This document shows, piece by piece, positions 53,851 to 62,887 of a stretch of 64,000 bases of DNA. Source of the DNA: Pseudomonadota bacterium. Its GTDB lineage: Bacteria; Pseudomonadota; Alphaproteobacteria; Acetobacterales; Acetobacteraceae. Both the position numbers and the translations under genes were made by a program. The notes below the pieces were generated by a model. It was not told the DNA's origin, did not search any database, and worked only from the letters and a program-made list of their open reading frames with translations. Each line of letters starts with the position of its first letter. Positions within the stretch are counted from its first letter, which is position 1. The stretch is from positions 53,119 through 117,118 of the forward strand of contig JAKADX010000011.1 in assembly GCA_021818505.1 (NCBI GenBank), in the 5' to 3' direction.

Positions 53851-54801
53851 ATGACCGAACCTGTCCGCCATGTCGCGGTGATCGGCGCCGGGGCCTGGGG
53901 CCTCGCCCTGGCATTGCAGGCGCATCGCGCCGGGGCGCGGGTGACGCTGTGGGCGCGCACGCCGGCGCGCGTCGGCGAGCGGCTGCCCGGCGTGGCGCTG
54001 CCGCAGGCGATCGCCGTCACCGGCGCGCTGCCCGCGGCGGATCTCGTGCTGCTGGCGGTGCCGTTGCAGCATCTGCGCGGCATCGCCGCAGCCCTGCCGC
54101 CCGGGGGGCCGTTGGTCTGCTGCGCCAAGGGCATCGAGGCCGGCACGCTGGCGCTGCCGCTGGAAATCCTCGGCGACGTGCAGCCGGGGCGGCCGGCCGC
54201 GGTGCTGACCGGGCCGAGCTTCGCCGCCGAGGTCGCCGCCGGACTGCCGACTGCGGTTGTGCTCGCCGCCGACTCCGAGATGCTGCGCACGGAGGCGATC
54301 GCCGCCCTGGCGACCCCGCCGTTCCGCCTCTACGGCAACGACGATCCGGTCGGCGCGCAGGTCGGCGGGGCGGCCAAGAACGTGGTCGCGATCGCCGCCG
54401 GGGCCGTGATCGGCGCCGGGCTGGGGGAGAATGCCCGCGCCGCGCTGATCACGCGGGGGCTCGCGGAACTGGCGCGACTGGCGGCGGCGCTGGGCGGGCG
54501 GGCAGAGACGGTCAGCGGCCTGTCTGGCATGGGCGACTTGCTGCTCACCTGCACGTCAGAGCGCAGCCGCAACTACAGCTTCGGTCTGGCGTTGGGCCAG
54601 GGCGCGCTTCCGGCGGATATCCTGGCGGCGCGCAGCGTGGTGACCGAGGGCGTCCCAACGGCCCCCGCCCTGGTCGCGCGCGCCCTGCGGGCGGGCGTCG
54701 CGGTGCCGGTCTGCGCCGCCGTCGCGGGCGTGCTGGCGCAGCGCATAACACTGGCGCAGGCAATCGCGGCATTGCTGGCCCGGCGGCTGCGGGACGAGTA
54801 G
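53851..54801 (+). CDS. gpsA: Glycerol-3-phosphate dehydrogenase [NAD(P)+]
   Basis: A 316-residue enzyme reducing dihydroxyacetone phosphate to sn-glycerol 3-phosphate for phospholipid synthesis. The nucleotide-binding motif VIGAGAWG (10-17) opens the Rossmann domain; LVCCAKGIEAGT, VLTGPSFAAEVAAG and the catalytic-Lys segment QVGGAAKNVVAIAAG follow; SGLSGMGDLLLTCTSERSRNYSFG is diagnostic. Length is normal. It is followed by murJ and trpS on the same strand. Confidence 0.95.
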   Translation: MTEPVRHVAVIGAGAWGLALALQAHRAGARVTLWARTPARVGERLPGVALPQAIAVTGALPAADLVLLAVPLQHLRGIAAALPPGGPLVCCAKGIEAGTLALPLEILGDVQPGRPAAVLTGPSFAAEVAAGLPTAVVLAADSEMLRTEAIAALATPPFRLYGNDDPVGAQVGGAAKNVVAIAAGAVIGAGLGENARAALITRGLAELARLAAALGGRAETVSGLSGMGDLLLTCTSERSRNYSFGLALGQGALPADILAARSVVTEGVPTAPALVARALRAGVAVPVCAAVAGVLAQRITLAQAIAALLARRLRDE

Positions 54802-54833
54802 CCCCGGCGCGGGCGCGTGGTCTATGGGGGCGC

Positions 54834-56402
54834 ATGGTTCGCGGCATCATCACCGTCGGCGGCTGGACCATGGCCAGCCGCATCCTGGGCTTCGCGCGCG
54901 ACATCCTGATCGCGGCGCTGCTCGGCGCCGGGCCGGTTGCGGACGCCTTCTTCGTCGCCAACCGCCTGCCCAACCTGTTCCGCCGGCTGTTCGGAGAGGG
55001 CGCGTTCAACGCCGCCTTCATCCCGGCCTTCTCCGGCATCCTGACCAGCGAGGGACGCGAGGAGGCGGCGCGGTTCGCCGGGCAGGCGGCTTCGGTGATG
55101 GCGTTCTGGCTGTTCGGGCTGACGCTGCTGGCGGAGATCTTCATGCCGGCGGTGCTGGCGGTGATCGCGCCGGGGTTTGCCGAGATCCCGGCCAAATTCG
55201 ACCTCGCGGTGACGCTGAGCCGCATCGCCTTTCCCTATATGCCGCTGATCTGCCTGACGGCGTTGGTGTCCGGCGTGCTGAACGGGCTGGACCGCTTCGC
55301 CGCCGCCGCCGCCGCGCCGATCGTCTATAACCTCGCGATGATCGGCTTCATGCTCGGGCTGTCAGGCGTGGTGCCGACGGCCGGGCACGCGCTGGCGCTC
55401 GGCGTGTCGGTCTCCGGGGTGCTGCAACTTGCCCTGGTGGTATGGGCGGCGCGGCGGGCGGGCATGGTGCTGCCGCTGCCCCGGCCGCGGCTGACGCCAC
55501 GGGTGCGCCAGTTGCTGCGGCGGATGACGCCGGGGCTGGTCGGCGCGGGGGTGACGCAGCTCAATCTGTCCGTCGACGTCATCATCGGCAGCCTGCTGCC
55601 GCCGGGGACGGTTTCGATCCTCTATTATGCCGACCGGGTGAACCAGTTGCCGCTGGGCACGATCGGCGCGGCGGTCGGGACGGCACTGCTCCCCACGCTG
55701 TCGCGGCAGGTGGCGGGGGTGACGCCGCGCGAGGCGGTCGGCACGCTCAACCGCGCCATCGAATACGCGCTGCTGCTGACGCTGCCGGCGGCGCTGGCGC
55801 TGATCGTGTGCGCCGAACCGATCATCGCGGTGTTGTTCGGCCGCGGCGCGTTCGCGCCGGAGGTGGTGCTGAAATCCTCGCAGGCGCTGGCTGCCTACGG
55901 CGTGGGGCTGCCGGCCTTCGTGCTGGTCAAGGTGCTGGTGCCGGCGTTCTTCGCGCGCGGCGACACGTCCGTGCCGGTCAAGGTCGGCGTCGCGGCGGTG
56001 GCACTGAATCTCGCGCTCAACCTCGCCTTCATGGGGCCCTTGCAGCATCTCGGCCCGCCGCTGGCCTCCGCCGTCGCCGCCTGGGCCAATGTCGGCGCGC
56101 TGGCGGCGATCCTGCACCGGCGCCGGCATCTGGTGGGGGACGCCGCACTGCTCCGCCGCGTCACGCGGATGCTCGCGGCCTCGGTGGTGATGGTGGCGGC
56201 GCTGTGGGCGATGCGGCACACCGTCTATGCGGCGCTGGACACCGGCGGCGGGCACGGGCTGCGCTGGATCGGACTCGCGCTGCTGGTCGGCGGCGGCATG
56301 GCGGCCTATGGCGCGGCGGGTCAGGTGCTCGGTGCCTTCAGCCTCGGCGAGGTGGTGCAGCGCCTTGCCCGGCGGCGCCGCCCGGCCGCGGTGCGGGGTT
56401 GA
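54834..56402 (+). CDS. murJ: Lipid II flippase MurJ
   Basis: A 522-residue membrane protein with about fourteen hydrophobic segments, flipping lipid II across the inner membrane for peptidoglycan synthesis. [53 protein letters not shown] is the MurJ N-terminal signature, and [22 protein letters not shown] is typical of the middle. ATG 54834 begins directly at [16 protein letters not shown]; the frame stays open far upstream through gpsA but that is spurious. It is followed by trpS after 55 bases. Confidence 0.95.
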   Translation: MVRGIITVGGWTMASRILGFARDILIAALLGAGPVADAFFVANRLPNLFRRLFGEGAFNAAFIPAFSGILTSEGREEAARFAGQAASVMAFWLFGLTLLAEIFMPAVLAVIAPGFAEIPAKFDLAVTLSRIAFPYMPLICLTALVSGVLNGLDRFAAAAAAPIVYNLAMIGFMLGLSGVVPTAGHALALGVSVSGVLQLALVVWAARRAGMVLPLPRPRLTPRVRQLLRRMTPGLVGAGVTQLNLSVDVIIGSLLPPGTVSILYYADRVNQLPLGTIGAAVGTALLPTLSRQVAGVTPREAVGTLNRAIEYALLLTLPAALALIVCAEPIIAVLFGRGAFAPEVVLKSSQALAAYGVGLPAFVLVKVLVPAFFARGDTSVPVKVGVAAVALNLALNLAFMGPLQHLGPPLASAVAAWANVGALAAILHRRRHLVGDAALLRRVTRMLAASVVMVAALWAMRHTVYAALDTGGGHGLRWIGLALLVGGGMAAYGAAGQVLGAFSLGEVVQRLARRRRPAAVRG

Positions 56403-56457
56403 CCAAGGGCGGAGCGGACCGGAAAACACCGCCCTTCGTCACCGTACCAGGCGTCCC

Positions 56458-57456
56458 ATGCACCGCGTGTTTTCCGGCATCCAGCCCTCCGGCGTCCCGC
56501 AACTCGGCAACTATCTCGGCGCCATGCGGAACTGGGTGGCGTTGCAGGACGGGCATGAGTGCATCTATTGCGTCGTCGATCTGCACGCGCTGACTACCTG
56601 GCAGGATCCGAAACAGCTCGCGTCGCAGACACGGGAGATGGCGGCGAGCCTGCTGGCCTGCGGCATCGACGCCAAACAGCATATCCTGTTCAACCAGTCG
56701 GCGGTGCCCGCGCATGTGCGGCTGGCCTGGATCTTCAACTGCGTGGCCCGCATGGGCTGGCTCAACCGCATGACGCAGTTCAAGGACAAGGCCGGGAAGG
56801 ACCGGGAGAACGTCTCGACCGGCCTGTTCGTCTATCCGAACCTGATGGCCGCCGACATCCTGGCCTATCGCGCGACGCGCGTGCCGGTGGGCGACGACCA
56901 GCGCCAGCACCTGGAACTGGCCAACGACATTGCGCAGAAATTCAACCACGACTACGCCACGGAATTCTTCCCGGCGATCGAGCCGGTGATCCTGGGCGTG
57001 GCGGCGCGGGTGATGAGCCTGCGCGACGGCACGAAAAAAATGAGCAAGTCCGACCCGTCGGACCAGAGTCGCATCAACCTGACCGACGAGCCCGAGGCGA
57101 TCGCGCTGAAGATCCGCCGTGCCAAGACCGACCCGGCGCCGCTGCCGGGCGATCCGGCGGGGCTGGAGGGTCGGCCGGAGGCGGCCAATCTGGTCGGCAT
57201 CTACGCGGCGCTGGCCGGCACCGATCTGGCCGGGGTGCTGCGCGAGCATGGCGGCAAGGGCTTCGGCGCCTTCAAGGAGGCGCTGGCGGAGTTGCTGATC
57301 TCCCATCTGTCGCCGATCGCCGAAGAGACGCGGCGGTGGCTGGACGATCCTGGCGCGATCGACGCGGTGCTGCGCGACGGCGCGGCACGGGCGGCGGAGA
57401 TCGCCGACCCGATCGTGGACGAGGCGGAGCGGCTGGTGGGGCTGCTGAAGCCCTGA
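56458..57456 (+). CDS. trpS: Tryptophanyl-tRNA synthetase
   Basis: A 332-residue class Ic synthetase charging tRNA-Trp. The HIGH-type motif is [12 protein letters not shown] (10-21), and KMSKS is exact at 194-198 in [34 protein letters not shown] and [17 protein letters not shown] are family blocks. ATG 56458 was chosen because [12 protein letters not shown] is the usual N-terminus. murJ-trpS adjacency is common in alphaproteobacteria. Confidence 0.96.
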   Translation: MHRVFSGIQPSGVPQLGNYLGAMRNWVALQDGHECIYCVVDLHALTTWQDPKQLASQTREMAASLLACGIDAKQHILFNQSAVPAHVRLAWIFNCVARMGWLNRMTQFKDKAGKDRENVSTGLFVYPNLMAADILAYRATRVPVGDDQRQHLELANDIAQKFNHDYATEFFPAIEPVILGVAARVMSLRDGTKKMSKSDPSDQSRINLTDEPEAIALKIRRAKTDPAPLPGDPAGLEGRPEAANLVGIYAALAGTDLAGVLREHGGKGFGAFKEALAELLISHLSPIAEETRRWLDDPGAIDAVLRDGAARAAEIADPIVDEAERLVGLLKP

Positions 57457-57547
57457 GGCGCCGACGCGCAATCGAAACCAAGTGAACCCGACCCGGCCGG
57501 GGTGCGGGCGGCGCGCCGCTTGACCTCCGTCCCTGCATGGCCGTATG

Positions 57548-57563
57548 TTGACGCTTACGTTAA
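57548..57563. promoter_or_regulatory. LiuR-like (MerR family) operator upstream of the acyl-CoA ligase
   Basis: TTGACG-CTTA-CGTTAA is an inverted repeat of TTRACG half-sites with a four-base spacer, the form bound by MerR-family LiuR regulators of branched-chain amino acid and fatty acid degradation in proteobacteria. It lies 27 bases before the ligase ATG. No merR-type gene is in the window. Confidence 0.5.
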
Positions 57564-57590
57564 TCCCATACCTTTTGCGTCAGGTGACCG

Positions 57591-59282
57591 ATGCGCGGGA
57601 ACTGGTGGATGGCGGGGAACGGGGAGCGGCCGATGCCGCCTGCGACAGCGCCGCTCGGGCCGATCGAGGCGGTGCCGCTGCCGGTGCTGCTGGAGCGGTC
57701 GGTGACGCGCTTTCCAGGCCGCCCGGCGCTGGCTTTCATGGGGCGGCGCTGGACCTATGCCGCACTCGGGGAGTGGGTGGGGCGCGCGGCGCGCGGGCTG
57801 CAGGACCTCGGCGTGCGGCGCGGCGACCGGGTCGGGCTGTGCCTGCCGAACACGCCCTATTCCGTGGTGTTCTACTACGCGGCGCTGCAGGCCGGCGCGA
57901 CGGTGGTGAACTTCAACCCGCTCTATGTCGCGCGCGAACTGGCCCAGCAGATCGGCGATTCCGGCACGACCGTCATGGTGGTGCCCGACCTCGCGATGAT
58001 CTGCGACAAGGTGTGCGCGCTGGCGGAGGAGACCGGTCTGCGGCACGTCATCGTCTGCCCGATCGCGGGCGTGCTGCCGCACGGCAAGGCGGCGCTGTAT
58101 CGCGTCTTCAAGCGTCGCGAGACCGCGACGCCCGCCTACGACGCCCGCATCGTCGCGCACGCTCAGGTGGTCGCCAACGACGCACCGCCCTATCCCGTGC
58201 CGATCGATGTCGAGGCCGACATCGCCGTGCTGCAATACACCGGCGGCACCACCGGCACGCCCAAGGGCGCGGTGCTGACGCACGCCAATCTCAGCATCAA
58301 TGCCCAGCAGGTCAGCCGCCACATGCCGAGCCTCCGGCCGGGCGAGGAGCGCGTGCTGGGCGTGCTGCCGTTCTTTCATGTGTTCGCGATGACGGCAGTG
58401 ATGAACAGCGGCATCGAGATCGGCGCCGAACTGCTGCTGCATCCGCGCTTCGAGATTGGCCGCGTCATGCGCGCGCTGGCGCGCGAGCGCCCGACCGTGC
58501 TGCATGGCGTGCCGACCATCTACAACGCCGTTGCCGCCGCCGCCGAGCACAAGCGGATCGACATTTCCAGCCTGCGCGCCTGCATCTCCGGCGGCGCGCC
58601 GCTGCCGGGCGAAGTGCGCACGCGCTTCGAGAGACTCACCGGCTGCAGGCTGGTCGAAGGCTATGGGCTGACGGAGGCTTCACCCGTGCTCACGTGCAAT
58701 CCGCCTGACGGACAGATCAAGGACGGTTCGGTCGGCGTGCCGATGCAAGGCACCGTGATCGAGATTCGCGATCTCGACGATCCGCACCGCGTCCTGCCGG
58801 TGGGTGAGCGTGGCGAGATCTGCGCGCGCGGGCCGCAGGTGATGCGCGGCTACTGGAATCGCGGAGCGGAAACCGAACGCGCATTCGTCGATGGCTTTCT
58901 GCGCACCGGCGATGTCGGCCATCGCGACGCCGATGGCTATCTGTATGTCACCGACCGGCTCAAGGACATGATCATCTGCGGCGGCTACAACGTCTATCCG
59001 CGGGTGCTGGAGGATGCGCTTTATCAGCATCCGGCGGTGGCCGAGGCGATCGCGATCGGCGTGCCCGACGCCTATCGCGGCCAGGCGCCCAAGGCGTTCG
59101 TGACGCTGCGGCCCGGTCACGCGGCAACGCCCGACGAATTGCGCGACTTCCTGTCCGAATACGTCTCGAAGATTGAGCTGCCGCGCGAGATCGAAATCCG
59201 CGCGACCCTGCCGCACACAATGATCGGCAAGCTGTCGCGCAAGGAACTGGTCGAGGAGGAACGGGCGAAGCCGGCGGTGTAG
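57591..59282 (+). CDS. Long-chain fatty acid-CoA ligase (AMP-forming)
   Basis: A 563-residue adenylate-forming enzyme activating fatty acids to acyl-CoA. The ATP/phosphate loop is VLQYTGGTTGTPKGAVLTH, the adenine region EGYGLTEASPV, and the hinge and C-terminal domain GFLRTGDVGHRDADGYLYVTDRLKDMIICGGYNVYP, with the catalytic Lys in MIGKLSRKELVEEE. The LLPFFHVFAM-type segment (GVLPFFHVFAMTAVMN) is FadD-like. AGGTGA precedes ATG 57591. It stands alone behind a LiuR-like site, suggesting fatty acid or branched-chain catabolism. Confidence 0.92.
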   Translation: MRGNWWMAGNGERPMPPATAPLGPIEAVPLPVLLERSVTRFPGRPALAFMGRRWTYAALGEWVGRAARGLQDLGVRRGDRVGLCLPNTPYSVVFYYAALQAGATVVNFNPLYVARELAQQIGDSGTTVMVVPDLAMICDKVCALAEETGLRHVIVCPIAGVLPHGKAALYRVFKRRETATPAYDARIVAHAQVVANDAPPYPVPIDVEADIAVLQYTGGTTGTPKGAVLTHANLSINAQQVSRHMPSLRPGEERVLGVLPFFHVFAMTAVMNSGIEIGAELLLHPRFEIGRVMRALARERPTVLHGVPTIYNAVAAAAEHKRIDISSLRACISGGAPLPGEVRTRFERLTGCRLVEGYGLTEASPVLTCNPPDGQIKDGSVGVPMQGTVIEIRDLDDPHRVLPVGERGEICARGPQVMRGYWNRGAETERAFVDGFLRTGDVGHRDADGYLYVTDRLKDMIICGGYNVYPRVLEDALYQHPAVAEAIAIGVPDAYRGQAPKAFVTLRPGHAATPDELRDFLSEYVSKIELPREIEIRATLPHTMIGKLSRKELVEEERAKPAV

Positions 59283-59285
59283 CAG

Positions 59286-60257
59286 TCAGGGCAGTTGCAG
59301 CGGCGCCAGATACGACAGGAACAGCTCCGCGCAGGCGCGCCAGGACCAGGTTTCGGCATGGGCGCGACAGGCGCTCCGGTCGGCTGCGAGGGCCGCGAGT
59401 GCCGCCCGGCGCAGATCGCTGTCCACCGCGCCGACGCAGGCTGTCGCACCGCGCAGCACGTCCAGCGGGCCAGTCACCGGAAAGGCCGCGACCGGCGTGC
59501 CACAGGCGAGCGATTCCAGCAGCACGAGACCGAATGTATCGGTGAGGCTGGGGAACACGAATACGTCCGCCCCGGCATAGGCCCGCGCCAGCTCGGCGCC
59601 GAACCGCGCGCCGGCGAACCGCACCGCCGGATAATCCCGCCGCAGCGTCTCCAGTTGCGGCCCGTCGCCGACCACGACTTTAGAGCCGGGCAGGTCGAGA
59701 TCGAGGAAGGCGCGGATGTTCTTCTCGACCGCGACGCGGCCGACATAAAGAAAGATCGGCCGGGGCAGGTCCCAGGGCTCGCGCGGCTCGGGGCGGAACG
59801 CCGCCAGATCGACGCCGCGCGTCCAGGCGCGGATGTTGGCAAACCCGCGCGCGGCAAGCTCCGCGCGCAGGCTCTCGGTCGCCACCATCACGCCCGCGCC
59901 GGCATTGTGAAAGCGGCGCAGCCAGGCATAGGCGAGGCCGGGCGGCAGGCCGGTGCGCGCCTCTACGTATTCGGGGAATTTCGTGTGGAACGAGGTGGTG
60001 AAGGCGAGGCCGCGCCGGCGCGCCCAGGCGCGGGCGGCGATGCCCAGCGGCCCCTCCGTCGCGATGTGCAGCGCATCCGGCGCGAAATCCGCGATCAGCC
60101 GCGCCAGACGCCGCCGCGGCAGCAGCGCCAGCGGAATGTCGGGATAGGTGGGGCAGGGCAGGGTGCGGAAACGGTCTGGGCCAATCACCTCGACCGCGTG
60201 CCCCATCGCCCGCGACTCCTCGGCGACAGTAGCGAGCGTGCGGACCACGCCGTTCAC
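59286..60257 (-). CDS. GT4 glycosyltransferase, probable glycolipid synthase (Agt-like)
   Basis: At least 323 residues of a GT-B fold glycosyltransferase: NGVVRTLATVAEESRAMGHAVEVIGPDRF, LHIATEGPLGIAARAWARRRGL, SFHTKFPEYVEARTGL, FLYVGRVAVEKNIRAFLDL and VFVFPSLTDTFGLVLLESLACGTPV (donor-site Glu). It is close to the alphaproteobacterial glycosyltransferases that make glycosyl-diacylglycerols. Coordinates begin at GTG 60257, but the frame continues upstream with the conserved ILIVSDAWRPQ, with no ATG, GTG or TTG before the in-frame stop at 60363-60365. The true start is therefore probably non-standard, upstream of 60290. It lies right after the phosphoesterase gene. Confidence 0.83.
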   Translation of the reverse strand: MNGVVRTLATVAEESRAMGHAVEVIGPDRFRTLPCPTYPDIPLALLPRRRLARLIADFAPDALHIATEGPLGIAARAWARRRGLAFTTSFHTKFPEYVEARTGLPPGLAYAWLRRFHNAGAGVMVATESLRAELAARGFANIRAWTRGVDLAAFRPEPREPWDLPRPIFLYVGRVAVEKNIRAFLDLDLPGSKVVVGDGPQLETLRRDYPAVRFAGARFGAELARAYAGADVFVFPSLTDTFGLVLLESLACGTPVAAFPVTGPLDVLRGATACVGAVDSDLRRAALAALAADRSACRAHAETWSWRACAELFLSYLAPLQLP

Positions 60258-60348
60258 CTGCGGGCGCCAGGCGTCGGAGACGATCAGGATGCGCCGCGCC
60301 GCGCCGCGCGCGACGGCCGGGCCGACAGATGCCGCGGCGAACGGGGCC

Positions 60349-61170
60349 TCAGGCAGGTTGCGTCACCACGGGGCGGCGGGGGGCGGCGAAGGAGAAGCGG
60401 TTGAGCGCGGCCCAGTCGAGCAGTTCGAGCCGGCCGTCCTCGTGCTCCACCAGCGCCGTGCAGCTTTCCACCCAGTCGCCGTCATTGACATAGAGCACGC
60501 CGCCGACCTCGCGCATGTCGGCGTGGTGGATGTGTCCGCACACCACGCCGTCGAAGCCGCGCCGCCGCGCCTCGCTGGCCAGCGCCGCCTCGAACCGGTC
60601 GATCGCCTTCACCGCCTCCTTAACCTGCCGCTTCAGCCATGCCGAGAGCGACCAGTACGGATACCCGAGGCGGCGGCGCAGCGCGTTGAACCAGGTGTTG
60701 ACCCGCAGCGCCGTCGCATACGCCCAGTCGCCGAGCAGGGCGAGGAACTTGGCGTAGCGCACGACGCTGTCGAATTCATCGCCGTGGATGACCAGCAGGC
60801 GGCGGTTATCGGCGGTGACGTGGACCGCCTCGGCGCGCAGGCGCACGCCGGCGATCTCCAGGCCCATCGGCAGCCAGGCGCGAAACATCTCGTCGTGGTT
60901 GCCGGGGATGTAAGTTACCTCGGTGCCGTTGCGCGCGTGGCCGAGCAGCAGGCGCAGCACCTCGTCGCAGGCCTCATCCCAGTACCACGACTTGCGCAGG
61001 CGCCAGCCGTCGATGATGTCGCCGACCAGGAACATCCGCTCGCAACTGACGCGACGCAGGAAGTCGATCAGAAAGTCGCTCCGGCAGCCGCGCGTGCCCA
61101 GATGCACGTCGGAGATGAAGACGGTGCGATAGCGGGTGCGCATTGCCGCGCCGGGAGTGATACTGTTCAT
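60349..61170 (-). CDS. Metallophosphoesterase, PlcP/LpxH-like (UDP-2,3-diacylglucosamine hydrolase family)
   Basis: About 273 residues with the full calcineurin-like metal set: DVHLG (Asp21, His23), GDIID (Asp51), GNHDE (Asn91, His92), VIHGDEFD and CGHIHHAD. It is annotated in relatives as UDP-2,3-diacylglucosamine diphosphatase, but this subfamily includes PlcP, the phospholipase C that frees diacylglycerol under phosphate starvation, usually next to an Agt glycosyltransferase as here. That makes PlcP the preferred inference. ATG 61170 is chosen; ATGs at 61143 and an upstream start at 61233 are alternatives. Confidence 0.82.
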   Translation of the reverse strand: MNSITPGAAMRTRYRTVFISDVHLGTRGCRSDFLIDFLRRVSCERMFLVGDIIDGWRLRKSWYWDEACDEVLRLLLGHARNGTEVTYIPGNHDEMFRAWLPMGLEIAGVRLRAEAVHVTADNRRLLVIHGDEFDSVVRYAKFLALLGDWAYATALRVNTWFNALRRRLGYPYWSLSAWLKRQVKEAVKAIDRFEAALASEARRRGFDGVVCGHIHHADMREVGGVLYVNDGDWVESCTALVEHEDGRLELLDWAALNRFSFAAPRRPVVTQPA

Positions 61171-61211
61171 TGTCTCGCGCAGCAGATAGAGAAGTTGCGG
61201 ATTCGCGCACG

Positions 61212-61228
61212 TGAAGTTTGCATGACTT
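61212..61228 (-). promoter_or_regulatory. Possible degenerate Pho box
   Basis: Read on the minus strand, AAGTCATGCAAACTTCA has two TCA elements 11 bases apart, as in tandem PhoB sites, and matches the enteric consensus at 9 of 17 bases. It lies about 42 bases before the phosphoesterase start. Weak evidence; reported because of the lipid-remodelling context. Confidence 0.25.
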
Positions 61229-61264
61229 GGCACTCATCTCCCGTGCCCGGAGAATATAACCCCG

Positions 61265-62254
61265 ATGACTCCCAACGGTCACCTAAATGACATGACGGAT
61301 GGCCAGTCTGGCGGCTTGGCCAGCGCGGAGGCTGCTGTTCGGCATGACGACCAGGCGCCTCGGCAGCGCGGCACGGGGCCGCGGATGCTGATCGTGTTCA
61401 ACCCGACCGCCGGGCGACGGCGCGCGGCCAGGCTGTGGCGGGTGCTGGACGTGATGTCGGCCACGGGCATCCGGCTGGAACTGGCGGAAACCCGCCATGC
61501 CGGCCATGCGACGGTGCTGGCGCGCGAGGCCGCATCGGGGGGGGCGGACCTGGTGGTGGCGGCGGGCGGCGACGGCACCATCGCCGAGGTCGCGAACGGG
61601 CTGAACGGCTCCGGCTGCCGGCTCGGCGTGATCCCGCTCGGCACCGCGAACGTGATGGCGCACGAACTCGGCCTGCCCTTCACGCCGCGCGACGTGGCGG
61701 CGGCGCTGGCGTTCGGCCGCACGCGCACGATCTGGCCCGGCGTCGCCCGCGGCCCGGCGGGGGAGCGGCTGTTCGTGCAGATGCTCGGCGTCGGCTTTGA
61801 CGCGCAGGTGGTGCAGCGCCTGCCGCTTGGGCTGAAGCGCGCGCTCGGCCGCGGGGCCTATGTCGTGCAGTCGCTGCGCGAGGCGGCGCGCTTCCCCTTT
61901 TGCCCGATCCGGCTGCGCCTCGACGGGGTGGCGCACGAGGCCGGCAGCGTGATCGTGAGCAAGGGCCATTTCTACGCCGGGCGCTATGTGCTGGCCCCGG
62001 GCACGATCCCCGGCGGGCGGGGATTCACGGTGGCACTGTTCGAGCGGTCGGGGCCGCTCGCGGCCCTGCTCTACGGCGCGGCGCTGCCGCTCGACCTGCT
62101 GCCGCGCATGCCGGGGTTGCGCCTGCTGCACGCCGAAGACGTGGCGATCGCCAGCGAAGCGGTGCCGGCGCAGACCGACGGCGACGCGGCCGGCTGCACG
62201 CCGCTGCTGGTGCGCGACGCCCCGACCGCGATCCGGGTGGTGGTCGGGGCGTAG
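61265..62254 (+). CDS. Diacylglycerol kinase family lipid kinase (YegS/BmrU type)
   Basis: A 329-residue lipid kinase. After a poorly conserved 40-residue N-terminus, the catalytic domain starts MLIVFNPTAGRRRAARLW and has the nucleotide motif GGDGT (101-105) in VVAAGGDGTIAEVANGL, then VIPLGTANVMAHELG and a C-terminal beta domain (VIVSKGHFYAGRYVLAPG). It phosphorylates diacylglycerol or a related lipid. GGAG precedes ATG 61265; a later start at 61385 would give only the core. It is divergent from the PlcP-like gene, fitting recycling of diacylglycerol into phospholipid. Confidence 0.87.
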   Translation: MTPNGHLNDMTDGQSGGLASAEAAVRHDDQAPRQRGTGPRMLIVFNPTAGRRRAARLWRVLDVMSATGIRLELAETRHAGHATVLAREAASGGADLVVAAGGDGTIAEVANGLNGSGCRLGVIPLGTANVMAHELGLPFTPRDVAAALAFGRTRTIWPGVARGPAGERLFVQMLGVGFDAQVVQRLPLGLKRALGRGAYVVQSLREAARFPFCPIRLRLDGVAHEAGSVIVSKGHFYAGRYVLAPGTIPGGRGFTVALFERSGPLAALLYGAALPLDLLPRMPGLRLLHAEDVAIASEAVPAQTDGDAAGCTPLLVRDAPTAIRVVVGA

Positions 62255-62257
62255 CCG

Positions 62258-62887
62258 TCAGGCAGCTTCACGCCTCGGCAACCAGCGGGCGCAGCCGCGC
62301 TCGATGCGCTTGCGCAAGGCGGCGACGCGGCCGATGCCGGCGAGGCGGCGGTCGAGGAAGGCCAGTGTGGCCGCCTCATCCTCACTGAAGTCGCGCAGCC
62401 AGAACAGCAGGGTCGCGGCATAGATCACACCCAGCGAGGCGCGCCGCGTGTACCAGGAGAAATCGGCCGAGCGATCACCCGCGGCGTGCCAGATGGCATC
62501 GACGGTGCGCGCGGCGCAGCGCGCGGCGAGTGCCGCGTGGCGCGGCATCGCCAGCACCGCGAGCGCGCGCCGCACCGCCTCCCGATGCGGGCGCAGCAGC
62601 GCCAGCCGGTGCGCGATCAGGGCGCGCACCCTAGCCGGCACGCGCAGGTCCGCGAAGCCGGGCGCAGCGGCGGCTTCCTCCATGCGCCGGTCGGTCAGAT
62701 CGATGAACGCCTCGACCAGATCGGCCGCGCCACCGGGGAACAGCAGCGCGGCATCCTGCGGGTCGGCGCCGATATCGGCGAGCGCGCCGCGCAGCGCGGC
62801 GCGGGTCCAGCCCTGCGACGGCACGCGGATCAGCAATGCGTCGATGGCGGCGTCGCGTTCGGGCGAACGTTCGGGCGGGGTGATCAT
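62258..62887 (-). CDS. COQ9 domain protein
   Basis: A 209-residue helical protein of the COQ9 family: TRRASLGVIYAATLLFWLRDFSEDEAATLAFLDRRLAGIGRVAALRKRIE is the diagnostic C-terminal block and ADLVEAFIDLTDRRMEE the middle one. The fold is TetR-like; eukaryotic COQ9 binds lipids and supports ubiquinone biosynthesis (COQ7 hydroxylation). Its ATG overlaps the def stop by four bases (ATGA), so it is coupled to peptide deformylase. The stop lies four bases from that of the convergent lipid kinase gene. Confidence 0.88.
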   Translation of the reverse strand: MITPPERSPERDAAIDALLIRVPSQGWTRAALRGALADIGADPQDAALLFPGGAADLVEAFIDLTDRRMEEAAAAPGFADLRVPARVRALIAHRLALLRPHREAVRRALAVLAMPRHAALAARCAARTVDAIWHAAGDRSADFSWYTRRASLGVIYAATLLFWLRDFSEDEAATLAFLDRRLAGIGRVAALRKRIERGCARWLPRREAA

